Assembly (NCBI GenBank): GCA_029260375.1 | Contig: JAJDDI010000060.1 | Coordinates: forward strand, 1 to 47,264 | Origin: Phycisphaerales bacterium | Lineage (GTDB): Bacteria > Planctomycetota > Phycisphaerae > Phycisphaerales > UBA1924 | Reading direction: 5' to 3' | DNA: 47,264 nt | Shown here: piece after piece, positions 24,280 to 32,786 of the stretch | How positions within the stretch are numbered: position 1 is the stretch's first letter | Layout: each line of letters begins with the position of its first letter | Notes under the pieces: model-generated | Seen by the model: only the letters and a program-made list of their open reading frames with translations | Database searches by the model: none | What the model was told of the DNA's origin: nothing | Program-made: the position numbers and the translations under genes

Positions 24280-26106
24280 GTGTCGAGGGTTGCCGTGATC
24301 ACGCGAGGAATGACCAGAGCCTGGAGTCCGGGTCCCTCGCCAACGCCCGGCGCCCCTCTGCTCGACCGCGTGCTGGAGGTCCGAGGGCTCACCGGCACGG
24401 GCCGCCACGCGTTCCTCCAGCCCTCACTCGCCTCGCTCCACGATCCCTCCCTGATCCCGGGCCTCGACCGCGGCGCCCAGCGCCTCCTCGACGCCGCCCA
24501 CGACCGCGAGCCCATCGTCATCTACGGCGACTACGACGTAGACGGCGTCACCGCCACCGCCATCCTCTTCCACACCCTCAAGGCCATCGAGCCCAACGCC
24601 GAGATCCGCGCCTACGTCCCCCACCGCCTCGACGAGGGTTACGGCCTCAACCCCGACGCCATCCGCTCACTCACCGAGCAGGGCGCCCGCGTCATCGTCA
24701 GCGTGGACTGCGGCGTCACCGCCGTCGAGCCTGCCCGCGTCGCACGCGAGCTCGGCGTCGATCTCATCATCACCGACCACCACAACCCCCCCGCCCAGGG
24801 CGATCCCCTCCCCGACGCCTACGCCCTGATCCACCCCCGAGCGCCAGGATCGCAGTACCCGTTCGCCGATCTCTGCGGCGCCGGCGTCGCCTACAAACTC
24901 GCCTGGCGGCTCGCCACCCTGCACTCGGGCTCCGACAAGGTCAGCCCCGAGCTGCGCCAGATCCTCATCGACATGCTCGCGCCATGCGCCCTGGGCGTCA
25001 TCGCCGACGTCGTCCCGCTCGTCGACGAGAACCGCGTCATCGCCCGCTACGGGCTCTCCATGGTCAAACGCTCGTCGCTGATCGGGCTCCGCGCCCTCGT
25101 CTGCGCCTCCGGGCTCGACGGCGAGGACATCGACGCCGAGATGGTCGGCTTCCGCATCGCCCCGCGCCTCAACGCCTGCGGGCGCCTCGGGCACGCGCGC
25201 GAAGCCGTCGAGCTGCTGACCACCACCGACGAGCGGCGCGCCCGGGTCATTGCCGAAGAGCTCACCGCCCTCAACGACGACCGCCGGCGCGTCGAACGCC
25301 GCATCCTCGAACAGGCCTGCGAGATGGCCGAGGCCGCCGGCATGACCGCCCCCGAATCCCGCGTCATCGTCCTGGCCCACAAGGACTGGCACCCGGGCGT
25401 CGTCGGCATCGTCTGCTCGCGACTCGTCGAACGCTACGCCCGCCCCGCCATCCTCCTCCAGGACCAGGGCGACATCCTCACCGGCTCGGGACGCTCCATC
25501 GACGCCTTCAACCTCCACGCCGCCCTCGAGGCCTGCGCCGAGCATCTCACCGGGTTCGGCGGGCACGACATGGCCGCGGGCATGCGCCTCGACCCGGCCA
25601 GCCTCGGCGCGTTCACCGACGCGATGCTCGCCCACGCGGGCGATCATCTCGCCGAGTCGGACCTCGTCCTGGGGCTCGCCTACGACTGTGACGCCCGACC
25701 CGAAGAGCTCACGCCCGCGCTCGTCCGCAGCCTGGACACGCTCGCCCCCTTCGGGCGCGCCAACCCGCGCGTCCGCCTCCGCGTCAACAACCTGCGCATC
25801 GCCGGCCAGCCGCGCGTGTTCGGCAAACTCGGCGCCCACCTGAACATCCTGCTCGAGAGCCGCGACGCGGGCCCCCGCGCCATCGGAACCGTCGCCTGGG
25901 GCTGGGCCGAGCACGCCGACAAGCTCCCGCGCGGCGCGCGCGTCGATGCCATCGTCGCCCCCCGGATCTCCGACTACTCCGGACGCGTCGAGCCCGAACT
26001 GCTCGACCTGCGCCTGCGCGAGCCCAACGAGAACGCCGCCCCCGGGGTCTCCGAGGGCGGCGCGGTGGGTATCTCTGGCTCTCGTCAGCCGGTCAGTCCG
26101 CGGTAG
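24280..26106 (+). CDS. recJ: Single-stranded-DNA-specific exonuclease RecJ
   Basis: A 5'-3' ssDNA exonuclease of the DHH family used in recombination and mismatch repair. The motifs are YGDYDVDGVTA (residues 82-92), VSVDCG, ITDHHNPP (DHH at 166-168), the ADLCGAGVAYKL block, RLNACGRLGHA, HPGVVGIVCSRL and GGHDMAAGM of the DHHA1 domain. A C-terminal OB-like part follows. The length of 608 residues is normal. The start is uncertain: GTG 24280, GTG 24295 (GAGGG just upstream) and ATG 24310 are all in frame. A TAGGCT hexamer lies at 24253-24258. The stop overlaps the convergent TPR gene by 14 bp. Confidence 0.94.
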   Translation: MSRVAVITRGMTRAWSPGPSPTPGAPLLDRVLEVRGLTGTGRHAFLQPSLASLHDPSLIPGLDRGAQRLLDAAHDREPIVIYGDYDVDGVTATAILFHTLKAIEPNAEIRAYVPHRLDEGYGLNPDAIRSLTEQGARVIVSVDCGVTAVEPARVARELGVDLIITDHHNPPAQGDPLPDAYALIHPRAPGSQYPFADLCGAGVAYKLAWRLATLHSGSDKVSPELRQILIDMLAPCALGVIADVVPLVDENRVIARYGLSMVKRSSLIGLRALVCASGLDGEDIDAEMVGFRIAPRLNACGRLGHAREAVELLTTTDERRARVIAEELTALNDDRRRVERRILEQACEMAEAAGMTAPESRVIVLAHKDWHPGVVGIVCSRLVERYARPAILLQDQGDILTGSGRSIDAFNLHAALEACAEHLTGFGGHDMAAGMRLDPASLGAFTDAMLAHAGDHLAESDLVLGLAYDCDARPEELTPALVRSLDTLAPFGRANPRVRLRVNNLRIAGQPRVFGKLGAHLNILLESRDAGPRAIGTVAWGWAEHADKLPRGARVDAIVAPRISDYSGRVEPELLDLRLREPNENAAPGVSEGGAVGISGSRQPVSPR

Positions 26107-27364
26107 TGGGCTCTTCGGTGGCAAAGACGCCTCCGCCAGACGAGATCAGCTCGTCCACGTCGCCCAGCAGCTGACGGAAGGTCTGGTTGGTCGGCTCGAG
26201 ATTCGAGGCCGACGCGAGGCTCTGCCGGGCCTCGCCCAGCTTGCCCATCTCCATGAGGAGCATTCCCTCGAAGGCGATCAGGCTCGCGTCGTTGGGCGCG
26301 GCGCTGATCGCGTCGCGGGCGCTCTCGAGCGCACTCTGATTGTCACTTTGATGCCTGAACCACAGCGCGGTCAGCGAGTACCCCTCGTGCCGCTCGGGCG
26401 CCAGCGCCACGACGCGCGAGGCCGAGCGGCGCAGCGAGCGAGCATCCGACAGCACGTAGGACACGTTACCCAGGCCGATCCAGGCCTCGACATCCGCCTG
26501 CCCCGCCTGGTCCTTGGTCAGCGAGAAGTACGTCTGACGGGCCTCCACCGGGCGGTCGAGCTGCATCAGGCACTGCGCCCGCATATGCTGCAGATCGCGG
26601 CGCGACTCGTGCTCCGTCTCCGAGAGCATGCCCGACAGGTTCAGCTCCGCCTCGCGGAACCGGCTGGTCGCCAGCTGCGCCCGGATCAGATCCTCGAGCA
26701 CGACATCGTCCGATGGCGCCAGCAGACGCGCCTGCTCGAACAGCGACACCGCCATCTCCGGGTCGTTCTGCATCATCGCGATGTGCCCCAGCGTCTGGCG
26801 CACGCCCGGGTGATGCTCGAACGAGGGCCCGTTGTCCAGGTACGCCTCGGCCTCGCCCATCCGCCCGAGATCGACCAGCATCTCCGCCGCGGCCACCGCG
26901 TAGTCCGGGTTGTACCCGTCCAGCTCCGAAGCCAGCGCGAACTCCGCGTACGCCTCTTCAAGCTTGCCCAGACGCTCGTGCACGATGCCAAGGTAGTAGT
27001 GCGCGTCCACGAACTCGGGGTCGATCGCCTCGGCCGTCCGCAGGCTCTCGAGCGCCGGGCCGATGTCGCCCTGCTCGAGCAGGATCCGACCCTTGAGCAC
27101 GTGGCTCTTGGGCACCTGATCGTTGTAGGTCATCGACGCATCGACCTTGCTGATCGCCTTGTCCAGGTCGCCGGCCAGGAAGGCCTGGCGGGCCATGTCC
27201 CACTCGGTCGCGGCCTTCATGATGCTCATCTTCTGCTTGGCCACACTGGCGTGCTCCTTGGTGTACCCGCCGTTGCCGGTGCACCCCGAGGCCAGAAGAA
27301 CAAGCCCCATCGTCCCGCCCGCGAGGGCGATCCTGCCGATTCGATTCATTCGCTCAGCGAACAT
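26093..27364 (-). CDS. TPR-repeat lipoprotein (pilus-cluster, PilW/PilF-like)
   Basis: A signal peptide with a strong lipobox (LVLLASGC, Cys at residue 28) predicts an outer-membrane or periplasmic lipoprotein. The mature part of about 395 residues is a chain of TPR-like helical pairs. Clear examples are DLDKAISKVDASMTYNDQ, DIGPALESLRTAEAIDPEF, KLEEAYAEFALASELDGYN and KLGEARQSLASASNLEPTN. AAGGAG precedes ATG 27364. It follows the secretin gene by 59 bp, and TPR lipoproteins are the usual pilotins or assembly factors of secretins, which is the likely role here (inference). It is the last gene of the leftward pilus cluster and overlaps recJ by 14 bp. Confidence 0.88.
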   Translation of the reverse strand: MFAERMNRIGRIALAGGTMGLVLLASGCTGNGGYTKEHASVAKQKMSIMKAATEWDMARQAFLAGDLDKAISKVDASMTYNDQVPKSHVLKGRILLEQGDIGPALESLRTAEAIDPEFVDAHYYLGIVHERLGKLEEAYAEFALASELDGYNPDYAVAAAEMLVDLGRMGEAEAYLDNGPSFEHHPGVRQTLGHIAMMQNDPEMAVSLFEQARLLAPSDDVVLEDLIRAQLATSRFREAELNLSGMLSETEHESRRDLQHMRAQCLMQLDRPVEARQTYFSLTKDQAGQADVEAWIGLGNVSYVLSDARSLRRSASRVVALAPERHEGYSLTALWFRHQSDNQSALESARDAISAAPNDASLIAFEGMLLMEMGKLGEARQSLASASNLEPTNQTFRQLLGDVDELISSGGGVFATEEPTTAD

Positions 27365-27423
27365 CGATGTCTCCTTCGCGGGGCGGGGAAACGCACGCCC
27401 GACGTGTCATTGCGTGCGTTGAT

Positions 27424-30306
27424 TCAGTCCTCAAGGTCACTCTGCACACCGCCGTCGGTCGGGGCCGTCGCAAAGTCCTCGGGCAGCGGGTAGCCCCGAT
27501 CCAGGACCTGGAAACCGCCCGAGCCCGTCAGCGGGATGCGGAGCATCTGGCCGTTGGGGATCGGGATCCAGAGGACTTCGGCGCCCACCGGGGCGAGCAC
27601 GGGACCCATCACCGGGCCCGTCGCCTGCGGCTGGCCCCACTCGAGCATCGCGCCCGAGCTGTCATCGAACTGGAGTCCGTCGATCTGCGACGACTTGAAG
27701 TAGTTGATGTTCGAGCCCGAGGCCGACTGGCGACCGCCAGACTGCTCGGCGAAGAACGTGTCCGCCGGGCTCACAACCCCGCTCACGGACTCGAGGAAGC
27801 TCGGATCGGGAAGCTCGGGCGTCGAGATCTCCTCGTGGAAGAACTCGTCGTTGGACGCCTCGGAGAACGAGTCGTTGAGATCCACCAGCGGCTGCGGCGC
27901 CTCGGCGTCGAACCGCTCGACCGGCGTCACGTCCTGGATGTACTCGACGAACTCGGGGTTCACGCCGCCCGCGTTCGCGCCCGGCTCGAACCCCTCATCC
28001 TCGACCTGGCCCACGGCCTCGTCCTCGAAGAACGAATCGCCCCGGTTGTTGTCGCCCTGGGCGCCGAAGCCCTCCAGGTCGATCTCCGCCTCGGGCGCGG
28101 TCTCGTCGAACGAATGGTTGTCATCGCCGCTCTCGGGGGTGATCTCGGTGATCTCCTCGACGGTCTCGATGAACCGAGAGTTCACGCCCTCCTCGGGCGT
28201 CTCGGGCTCGACGAACTCGGGAGCGTTGAACCCGTTGACCTCACCCGTCTCGACCTCAGACACGCTCTCGATGAACACCGGCTCGCTCGCCTGCGCGTTC
28301 CCGAAGCCGGTCTTGCCCGTCACCTCGAAGGACTCCCCCTCCGGGGTTGCATCGCCCGTGCTCGGGGCGACGACGCCCGCGTCCGCGTTCACATCGATCA
28401 TCGACCGAACGTTGCGGGGCGCGACGTAGTACTCCTTGCCCCAGACCGAGTCCAGGATCGAGTTGCTGGGCGTCACGGTCTGCGAGCCGCGAAGCTCGGC
28501 CAGCATCTTGCGCACGTCCGGCGCCTGCGGGTGCAGCGTGAGCGCCCGGTCAAGCACGAAGATCGCCTTGTCGGTGTCACCCGCCGCCACGTGCTCGCGG
28601 GCCTTGACCAGCATCTGGTTCACGCGACGCTCACGGCTGAACTTGAGCAGACCCTCACGGGTACCCGCCCGCGCTGTCGCGAGGTAGTCGTTGGCCTCCT
28701 CACCGGCCAGCGTCAGGTCCGCGTCGTTGACGATCGAGGGCGTGATCATGAAGATGATCTCGCTCCGACGGGTGTTGTCCTCGTGCCCGCGGAACGCGGC
28801 TCCGATCAGCGGGATATCTCCCAGCACCGGCACCTGGCGGCGCGTCGCGGTCGTCGTCTCGGTGAACAGGCCACCCAGCACCACCGTCTGCCCGTCACGC
28901 ACCATCACGTTGGTGACCAGCTCCGTGGTCTCCTCGTCGGGGATGGTCACGGCCGACCCGCCCGTGCCGGTCGTCTCCCGAAGCTTGAAGTTCGAGACCT
29001 GGGGCTTGAGCTCCAGGCGGATCAGCCCGTTGGCGGCCACGAACGGACGCAGCGAGAGCTGCGTGCCCGTGTCCAGGAACTCCACCGTCTGGGTCGTCGA
29101 TGTATCGGTCGTCGTCGTGTTCAGGTAGCCCACCCGGGTACCCACGAGCACGCGGGCCGGCTGACGGTTGAGTGTCAGGATCTTCGGGTTCGACACCACG
29201 GTCACGTCGCTGACCTCGTCCAGCAGACGCAGGAACACGGCGACGTCGTCGGTGACGATGCCGGCCTTGATCGACGCGTTCCCCCCCACGTTGCCGTAGC
29301 TCGAGGTGATCGCCCCGGTCGTGCTGTTGACCTGCGACAGGTCCACATCGGTCCCGTCAAGCGTCTGACCGACGCCCTTGACGAGCTGGTTGGCCACGCT
29401 CAGCGGGCCCCCCACACCGGCAAAGTCCGCGAAGTCCAGGTCGCCCAGGATCGAGAAGTCCACGCCGAACGCGTTGTCCTCGGTCAGGCTCGTCTGCAGG
29501 ATCGTCGCCTCGACGAGCACCTGAACGGGCTTGGTATCGAGCTGCTCGAGCAGGTCGAAGATCGCCTCGGCGTTCTCCTCGTAGTCAGTAATGACCAGCG
29601 TCGCCTCGTTGGCGAACGTGTCCGCGCCAACGGGGTTCGAATCGTCCATGCTGAAGATCTCGGCCGCGGCGCTCGTCTTGATCACGCCGTTCTCGCTGAG
29701 CAGCTGCTGGACAAACTCGGCCGCATCGACCGCGTTGAGATAGTCCAGGCGGTAGACGCGGGTGACACGCTCACGGGTCGCCTGCTCGATCGCGAGCAGC
29801 TCTTCCCGGGTGTACACATGGATGAAGTTGCCCTGCTCGATGTAGCCGTAGCCGTTCACGTGCAAGATGGCGTCGAGCGCTTCAAAGAAGGTCACGCCGT
29901 ACAGGTCGGCGGTGATCGTCGCCGAGACCGAGTTGCTCGCCACGATGTTCCGCTCGCTCTGGATCGAGAGCAGCTGGAGCACACGCCCGAGATCCTCGTC
30001 GTTGACGTGCAGGTCAACAAGGTCGTACTTGTCCACGCTCACGTCCAGCCCGCCGGCTTCGTCAAGGTCCCCCTCGAAGAACGCGGGGTCCTCGAACTCC
30101 ACCGGCTCGGTCCCGGGATCACCCGGGATCACCGGCTGATCGACCCCCCCCTCGAACGTCTCAGAGGACAGCTCGTTGAGTGAGGACGACTGGGCCAGGC
30201 CCTGGGGCGTGCCCGCCAGCAGCACCAGCATCGCCGCGGCGGCCATGCTGACACGGTGGGCGGCCACGGGGAGGGACGACTCGGACACGGTTTGATTCAA
30301 ATCCAT
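27424..30306 (-). CDS. Type II/IV secretin with a long acidic C-terminal extension
   Basis: Outer-membrane channel of a type II secretion or type IV pilus system. ATG 30306 (GAGG ten bases upstream) gives 960 residues and a signal peptide ending at about LAQS (37-40). Residues 92-170 resemble the secretin/STN N-domain (DLHVNDEDLGRVLQLLS), and about 183-260 the N1 domain. The secretin core is about 262-526: VLVEATILQTSL, NPKILTLNRQPARV, VPVLGDIPLIG (492-502) and EIIFMITPSIV. A helical TPR-like unit follows (about 556-606), then roughly 280 acidic residues with a repeated short motif, and a proline-rich end (GPVMGPVLAPVGAEVLWIP). The C-terminal third is unusual for secretins. Confidence 0.93.
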   Translation of the reverse strand: MDLNQTVSESSLPVAAHRVSMAAAAMLVLLAGTPQGLAQSSSLNELSSETFEGGVDQPVIPGDPGTEPVEFEDPAFFEGDLDEAGGLDVSVDKYDLVDLHVNDEDLGRVLQLLSIQSERNIVASNSVSATITADLYGVTFFEALDAILHVNGYGYIEQGNFIHVYTREELLAIEQATRERVTRVYRLDYLNAVDAAEFVQQLLSENGVIKTSAAAEIFSMDDSNPVGADTFANEATLVITDYEENAEAIFDLLEQLDTKPVQVLVEATILQTSLTEDNAFGVDFSILGDLDFADFAGVGGPLSVANQLVKGVGQTLDGTDVDLSQVNSTTGAITSSYGNVGGNASIKAGIVTDDVAVFLRLLDEVSDVTVVSNPKILTLNRQPARVLVGTRVGYLNTTTTDTSTTQTVEFLDTGTQLSLRPFVAANGLIRLELKPQVSNFKLRETTGTGGSAVTIPDEETTELVTNVMVRDGQTVVLGGLFTETTTATRRQVPVLGDIPLIGAAFRGHEDNTRRSEIIFMITPSIVNDADLTLAGEEANDYLATARAGTREGLLKFSRERRVNQMLVKAREHVAAGDTDKAIFVLDRALTLHPQAPDVRKMLAELRGSQTVTPSNSILDSVWGKEYYVAPRNVRSMIDVNADAGVVAPSTGDATPEGESFEVTGKTGFGNAQASEPVFIESVSEVETGEVNGFNAPEFVEPETPEEGVNSRFIETVEEITEITPESGDDNHSFDETAPEAEIDLEGFGAQGDNNRGDSFFEDEAVGQVEDEGFEPGANAGGVNPEFVEYIQDVTPVERFDAEAPQPLVDLNDSFSEASNDEFFHEEISTPELPDPSFLESVSGVVSPADTFFAEQSGGRQSASGSNINYFKSSQIDGLQFDDSSGAMLEWGQPQATGPVMGPVLAPVGAEVLWIPIPNGQMLRIPLTGSGGFQVLDRGYPLPEDFATAPTDGGVQSDLED

Positions 30307-30570
30307 CACTTGTCCTCGCTCAAGAGCAACTCGCTCGGACGGTTGTGCAATCGCTTGGCCGGTGATGCCCGTGATCCCTCGGATCTGCGCATTTCGAGGG
30401 GCAACCCCGGCGGTCTGCGTAAGCCCTTTCGACCGCTTCGATTGATGACTTTGGGACGATTCCCCTTTGGCCCGATCATCCCCGCCCTCACCCACGCTGC
30501 AGGCGGCGACAGCCCCCGAACTAGGTGTTCTCGGGGCTGTTGGCATCAACCCGGCGGGTCCGCGAACGCC
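30307..30570 (-). other. Non-coding gap between the small membrane gene and the secretin gene
   Basis: 264 bp without a supported gene, between the stop at 30571 and the secretin ATG. On the minus strand it holds a hairpin at 30511-30538 and then about 200 nt of leader before the secretin. I see no clear -10/-35 pair. The gap suggests that the secretin is expressed differently from the prepilins, but this is inference. Confidence 0.5.
30511..30538 (-). repeat. Inverted repeat / RNA hairpin within the pilus cluster
   Basis: AGCCCC and GAAC pair with GTTC and GGGGCT around a 5-nt loop, with small bulges, 32 bp after the small membrane protein stop (30571). No U-tract follows on either strand. 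It could slow RNA decay or partly terminate transcription before the secretin gene. Confidence 0.5.
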
Positions 30571-30801
30571 TCAGTCCGAGATCGTCGCGTCCGCCGGCTC
30601 TTGGGTCTCGCCCAGATCTTCCGCCTTATCGGGCGCCCCGCGCTCGCCGGCGCCATCGTCCCGGTCCAGCTCATGGGGAACCGCGTACGCGCTCCGCGGC
30701 AGGTCGCTCACCAGACGAAGCTTCGTCCAGATCAGCAGACCCGCCATCGCGCCGATGCCCAGCACCGTGCTCAGACCCTGACGTGCGCGTCGATTTCTCA
30801 T
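30571..30801 (-). CDS. Small single-span membrane protein of the pilus cluster
   Basis: A 76-residue protein. ATG 30801 has GAGGGA six bases upstream. A basic start (MRNRRARQG) is followed by one membrane helix (STVLGIGAMAGLLIWTKL), which predicts the positive N-terminus inside and an acidic outer tail (ELDRDDGAGERGAPDKAEDLGE). I do not recognise the family. Its place between prepilin 3 (98 bp) and the secretin (264 bp) suggests a small inner-membrane or alignment subunit of the same machine, but sequence does not show this. Confidence 0.6.
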   Translation of the reverse strand: MRNRRARQGLSTVLGIGAMAGLLIWTKLRLVSDLPRSAYAVPHELDRDDGAGERGAPDKAEDLGETQEPADATISD

Positions 30802-30899
30802 GTCGTCCCTCGGCTCAGGCCAGCGGGCGCCGAACAACCGCGGCGCTACGACGCTCTTCGGTCAACCGCACGCCCCACTTGCCACCGATACGGGCGAAC

Positions 30900-31445
30900 T
30901 CACGGCGCATCGAGCTGCTCGACCGTCACCTTCCCACTGAACGCCGCCACGTTGATCCGCCACAGCGAGTTCGGACCCGCGACCTCCAGCGACCCGCCCG
31001 AGGCCAGCTCGTTCGACCCCGGCGCCACCACCGGGCCCCCGATCTCGTCGAAGATCAGCGACGCCGTCCCGTCGAAGTCCACGTTCTGGATCACCGCCCC
31101 GCCGTAGCGGGGGTCATCAAACGCGACGATGTACTGCTGGTTCGGGCCCGTGGGCTGATACAGCGTGTCGTTGACCGGGTCGAGCGTCAGCCCGTTCACC
31201 TCAAGCAGCCGGTACGAGTTCGAGTCCACGTCGAACAGCATCGCCCGCCCTGTCTGGAACGCCAATGCGTCCGACTGGGCATACGTGATGTCCGAGATGA
31301 TCGTCCGCACCGCCGCCTGGACCCGCAGCACGTGCGTCTGCCCCAGCGAGGGCATCACCAGGGCGCCCGCGATTCCAAGGATCGTCACGACGATGAGCAC
31401 CTCGATCAGGGTGTACCCACGCCGGGTCGCTGGTGGCTTGAACAT
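30900..31445 (-). CDS. GspH-like type II/IV pseudopilin (prepilin 3)
   Basis: A 181-residue prepilin. The leader is MFKPPATRRG and the cleavage site is G^YTLIEVLI, with the conserved Glu at mature position 5. A hydrophobic helix (VLIVVTILGIAGALVMPSL) follows. The GspH-like feature is the segment QAAVRTIISDITYAQSDALAFQTGRAMLFDV, which precedes a beta-rich globular end. GspH-type minor pseudopilins sit at the tip of the pilus and start assembly. GAGAGC precedes the ATG. It lies 24 bp after prepilin 2. Confidence 0.88.
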   Translation of the reverse strand: MFKPPATRRGYTLIEVLIVVTILGIAGALVMPSLGQTHVLRVQAAVRTIISDITYAQSDALAFQTGRAMLFDVDSNSYRLLEVNGLTLDPVNDTLYQPTGPNQQYIVAFDDPRYGGAVIQNVDFDGTASLIFDEIGGPVVAPGSNELASGGSLEVAGPNSLWRINVAAFSGKVTVEQLDAP

Positions 31446-31469
31446 GTGGCTCTCGCTCTCTGACCCGCT

Positions 31470-31901
31470 TCAGGGCTGTGGGATGGGCTCATCGTTCAGG
31501 TCGAACCCCCCGGCCCAGATCGTGCCGGTCGTGTCGTCGAAGATCCAGCCGTGCGTCGTCTGGTACGCCACGTCGGGCGTGGACCGCAGAATCACCGCCC
31601 GGGCGTTGGAGCCACCCACGTACGGGTTGTACGGCGCCGCTTTCAGGTAGTCGCCCGTGCCCGCAACCAGCTCGCCCCACGTCCCGTTGCCCGCGGTGAT
31701 GGTCGGGAACGTGTTCTCGTTCCGAGCCACGTACACGTCCAGGGCGCGACGCAGCTTCTCAAGCTCGGAGTAGGTCGTCCCCGCCGCAGCCTCGGTGCGG
31801 GCCGCGGCGAACCGGGGCACCACGATCGCCGCGAGAATCCCCAGGATCACCACGACGATGAGGATCTCAACCAGCGTGAACCCTCGCCCTGTGAAACGCA
31901 T
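31470..31901 (-). CDS. GspG-like type II/IV prepilin (prepilin 2)
   Basis: A 143-residue prepilin. The leader is short (MRFTGRG), the cleavage site is G^FTLVEILIV, and the helix ILIVVVILGILAAIVVPRFA is classic. The globular part (LEKLRRALDVYVARNENTFPTI, YLKAAPYNPYV, GWIFDDTTGTIWAG) matches the GspG-like architecture and is clearly homologous to prepilin 1. ATG 31901 is chosen because AAGGGA lies eight bases upstream; the TTG at 31928 has nothing. There is a 115-bp spacer after prepilin 1 containing a strong hairpin. Confidence 0.9.
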   Translation of the reverse strand: MRFTGRGFTLVEILIVVVILGILAAIVVPRFAAARTEAAAGTTYSELEKLRRALDVYVARNENTFPTITAGNGTWGELVAGTGDYLKAAPYNPYVGGSNARAVILRSTPDVAYQTTHGWIFDDTTGTIWAGGFDLNDEPIPQP

Positions 31902-31961
31902 CGCCGCATCCCTTCCATTCGCGCCCAAGCCCGGGCGCTCCAGACCGATCTCCCCGGAAAG

Positions 31962-31989
31962 CGCTCAAGCCCCTTCCGGGGCTCAAGCG
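31962..31989 (-). repeat. Inverted repeat / RNA hairpin between prepilins 1 and 2
   Basis: AGCCCC TTCC GGGGCT forms a compact six-bp stem (31968-31983), extended by CGCT/AGCG across a two-base internal loop. It lies in the 115-bp spacer between prepilin 1 (stop 32017) and prepilin 2. No U-tract follows on the minus strand. A processing or stabilising hairpin would allow the first prepilin to be made in excess. Confidence 0.55.
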
Positions 31990-32016
31990 TGCCGATACAT
32001 GAACTCAGAACCCGGA

Positions 32017-32463
32017 TTACGGGATCGGATCGGGGGCGCCAGCGGCACGGATAAGACCGTTGCTGCTGTCGTACAGCCAGCCGTCAGCGGTGGACGCTGC
32101 GGCAGCAGCGTCCGCGGCATCGGGATCAGCCATCGTGGTCGCGATCACGTCGGTCGCGCCCGCGGCCGACGAGAACGGGTTGCGTGGGGCGGCCTTGACG
32201 TAGTTCGCAGTAATCATCTGGGTCCAAGCGCCCGGAGTGCCGGCCAGAGTCGGGTAGGTGCCGTTGTTACGGGCGGCCCACAGCTCGAGCTGAGTCTCGA
32301 GTGTCGAGATCTGGGTCTGGACGTTGCCGCCCCGAGCCTCATCAGCAGCGCTGGTGAACTGCGGGACAACGATGGCGGCCAGAATGCCGAGGATCACGAC
32401 AACGATCAGGATTTCGACCAGGGTGAACGCCCCGGCCCGGTTGTGCTTCCGATTCGCACGCAT
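32017..32463 (-). CDS. GspG-like major-type prepilin (prepilin 1)
   Basis: A 148-residue prepilin, first gene of the leftward cluster, with the best ribosome-binding site of the set (AAGGAG, eight bases before ATG 32463). The leader is MRANRKHNRAGA and the cleavage site is A^FTLVEILIV; the residue before the cleavage is Ala instead of the usual Gly. The helix ILGILAAIVVPQFTSA is normal. The globular part (YVKAAPRNPFSS, GWLYDSSNGLI) matches prepilin 2, with a low-complexity insert (PDAADAAAAAST). It is probably the main pilus or pseudopilus subunit (inference from position and site). Confidence 0.9.
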   Translation of the reverse strand: MRANRKHNRAGAFTLVEILIVVVILGILAAIVVPQFTSAADEARGGNVQTQISTLETQLELWAARNNGTYPTLAGTPGAWTQMITANYVKAAPRNPFSSAAGATDVIATTMADPDAADAAAAASTADGWLYDSSNGLIRAAGAPDPIP

Positions 32464-32489
32464 GCTTGATTCTCCTTGGAACACATTGA

Positions 32490-32619
32490 CTCGCGAGAAC
32501 AAATGCCCGGGTCCCCCGGGGTTTCGGCCCTGTGCCGCAGACCATGGGGGCGCTCTCCTCCGAACGCCCACACGAACCAGCCCGTCGTGGCCCCGCTCGT
32601 CCCCCCGTCCTCGCGAGAA
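32490..32619. repeat. Two copies of a palindrome-centred decamer upstream of prepilin 1
   Basis: CTCGCGAGAA at 32490-32499 and again at 32610-32619, a spacing of exactly 120 bp. The core CTCGCGAG is a perfect palindrome. Possible operator pair, but CG-rich palindromes are common in this base composition. Confidence 0.35.
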
Positions 32620-32786
32620 GACGGGCGGTGACCACCACGTGCATCCATTCCATCGTCTCCACAATCAACCCGGGTGAAGGTCAACCCCCCGCCGACCACC
32701 CACCCACGCGCCGTCTGTACCACCTGGGCCATCCGTCCGGTCTCGCCCGCGCCAACTCGGACCGTCCAAAGCCCTCAGCACGCGCG

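Noticed and set aside
27367..30183. A 938-codon open frame on the plus strand opposite the secretin gene
   Set aside because: It reads as Arg/His/Leu-rich low-complexity sequence with no known domain and lies wholly antisense to a well-supported secretin. Such frames are common in GC-rich DNA.
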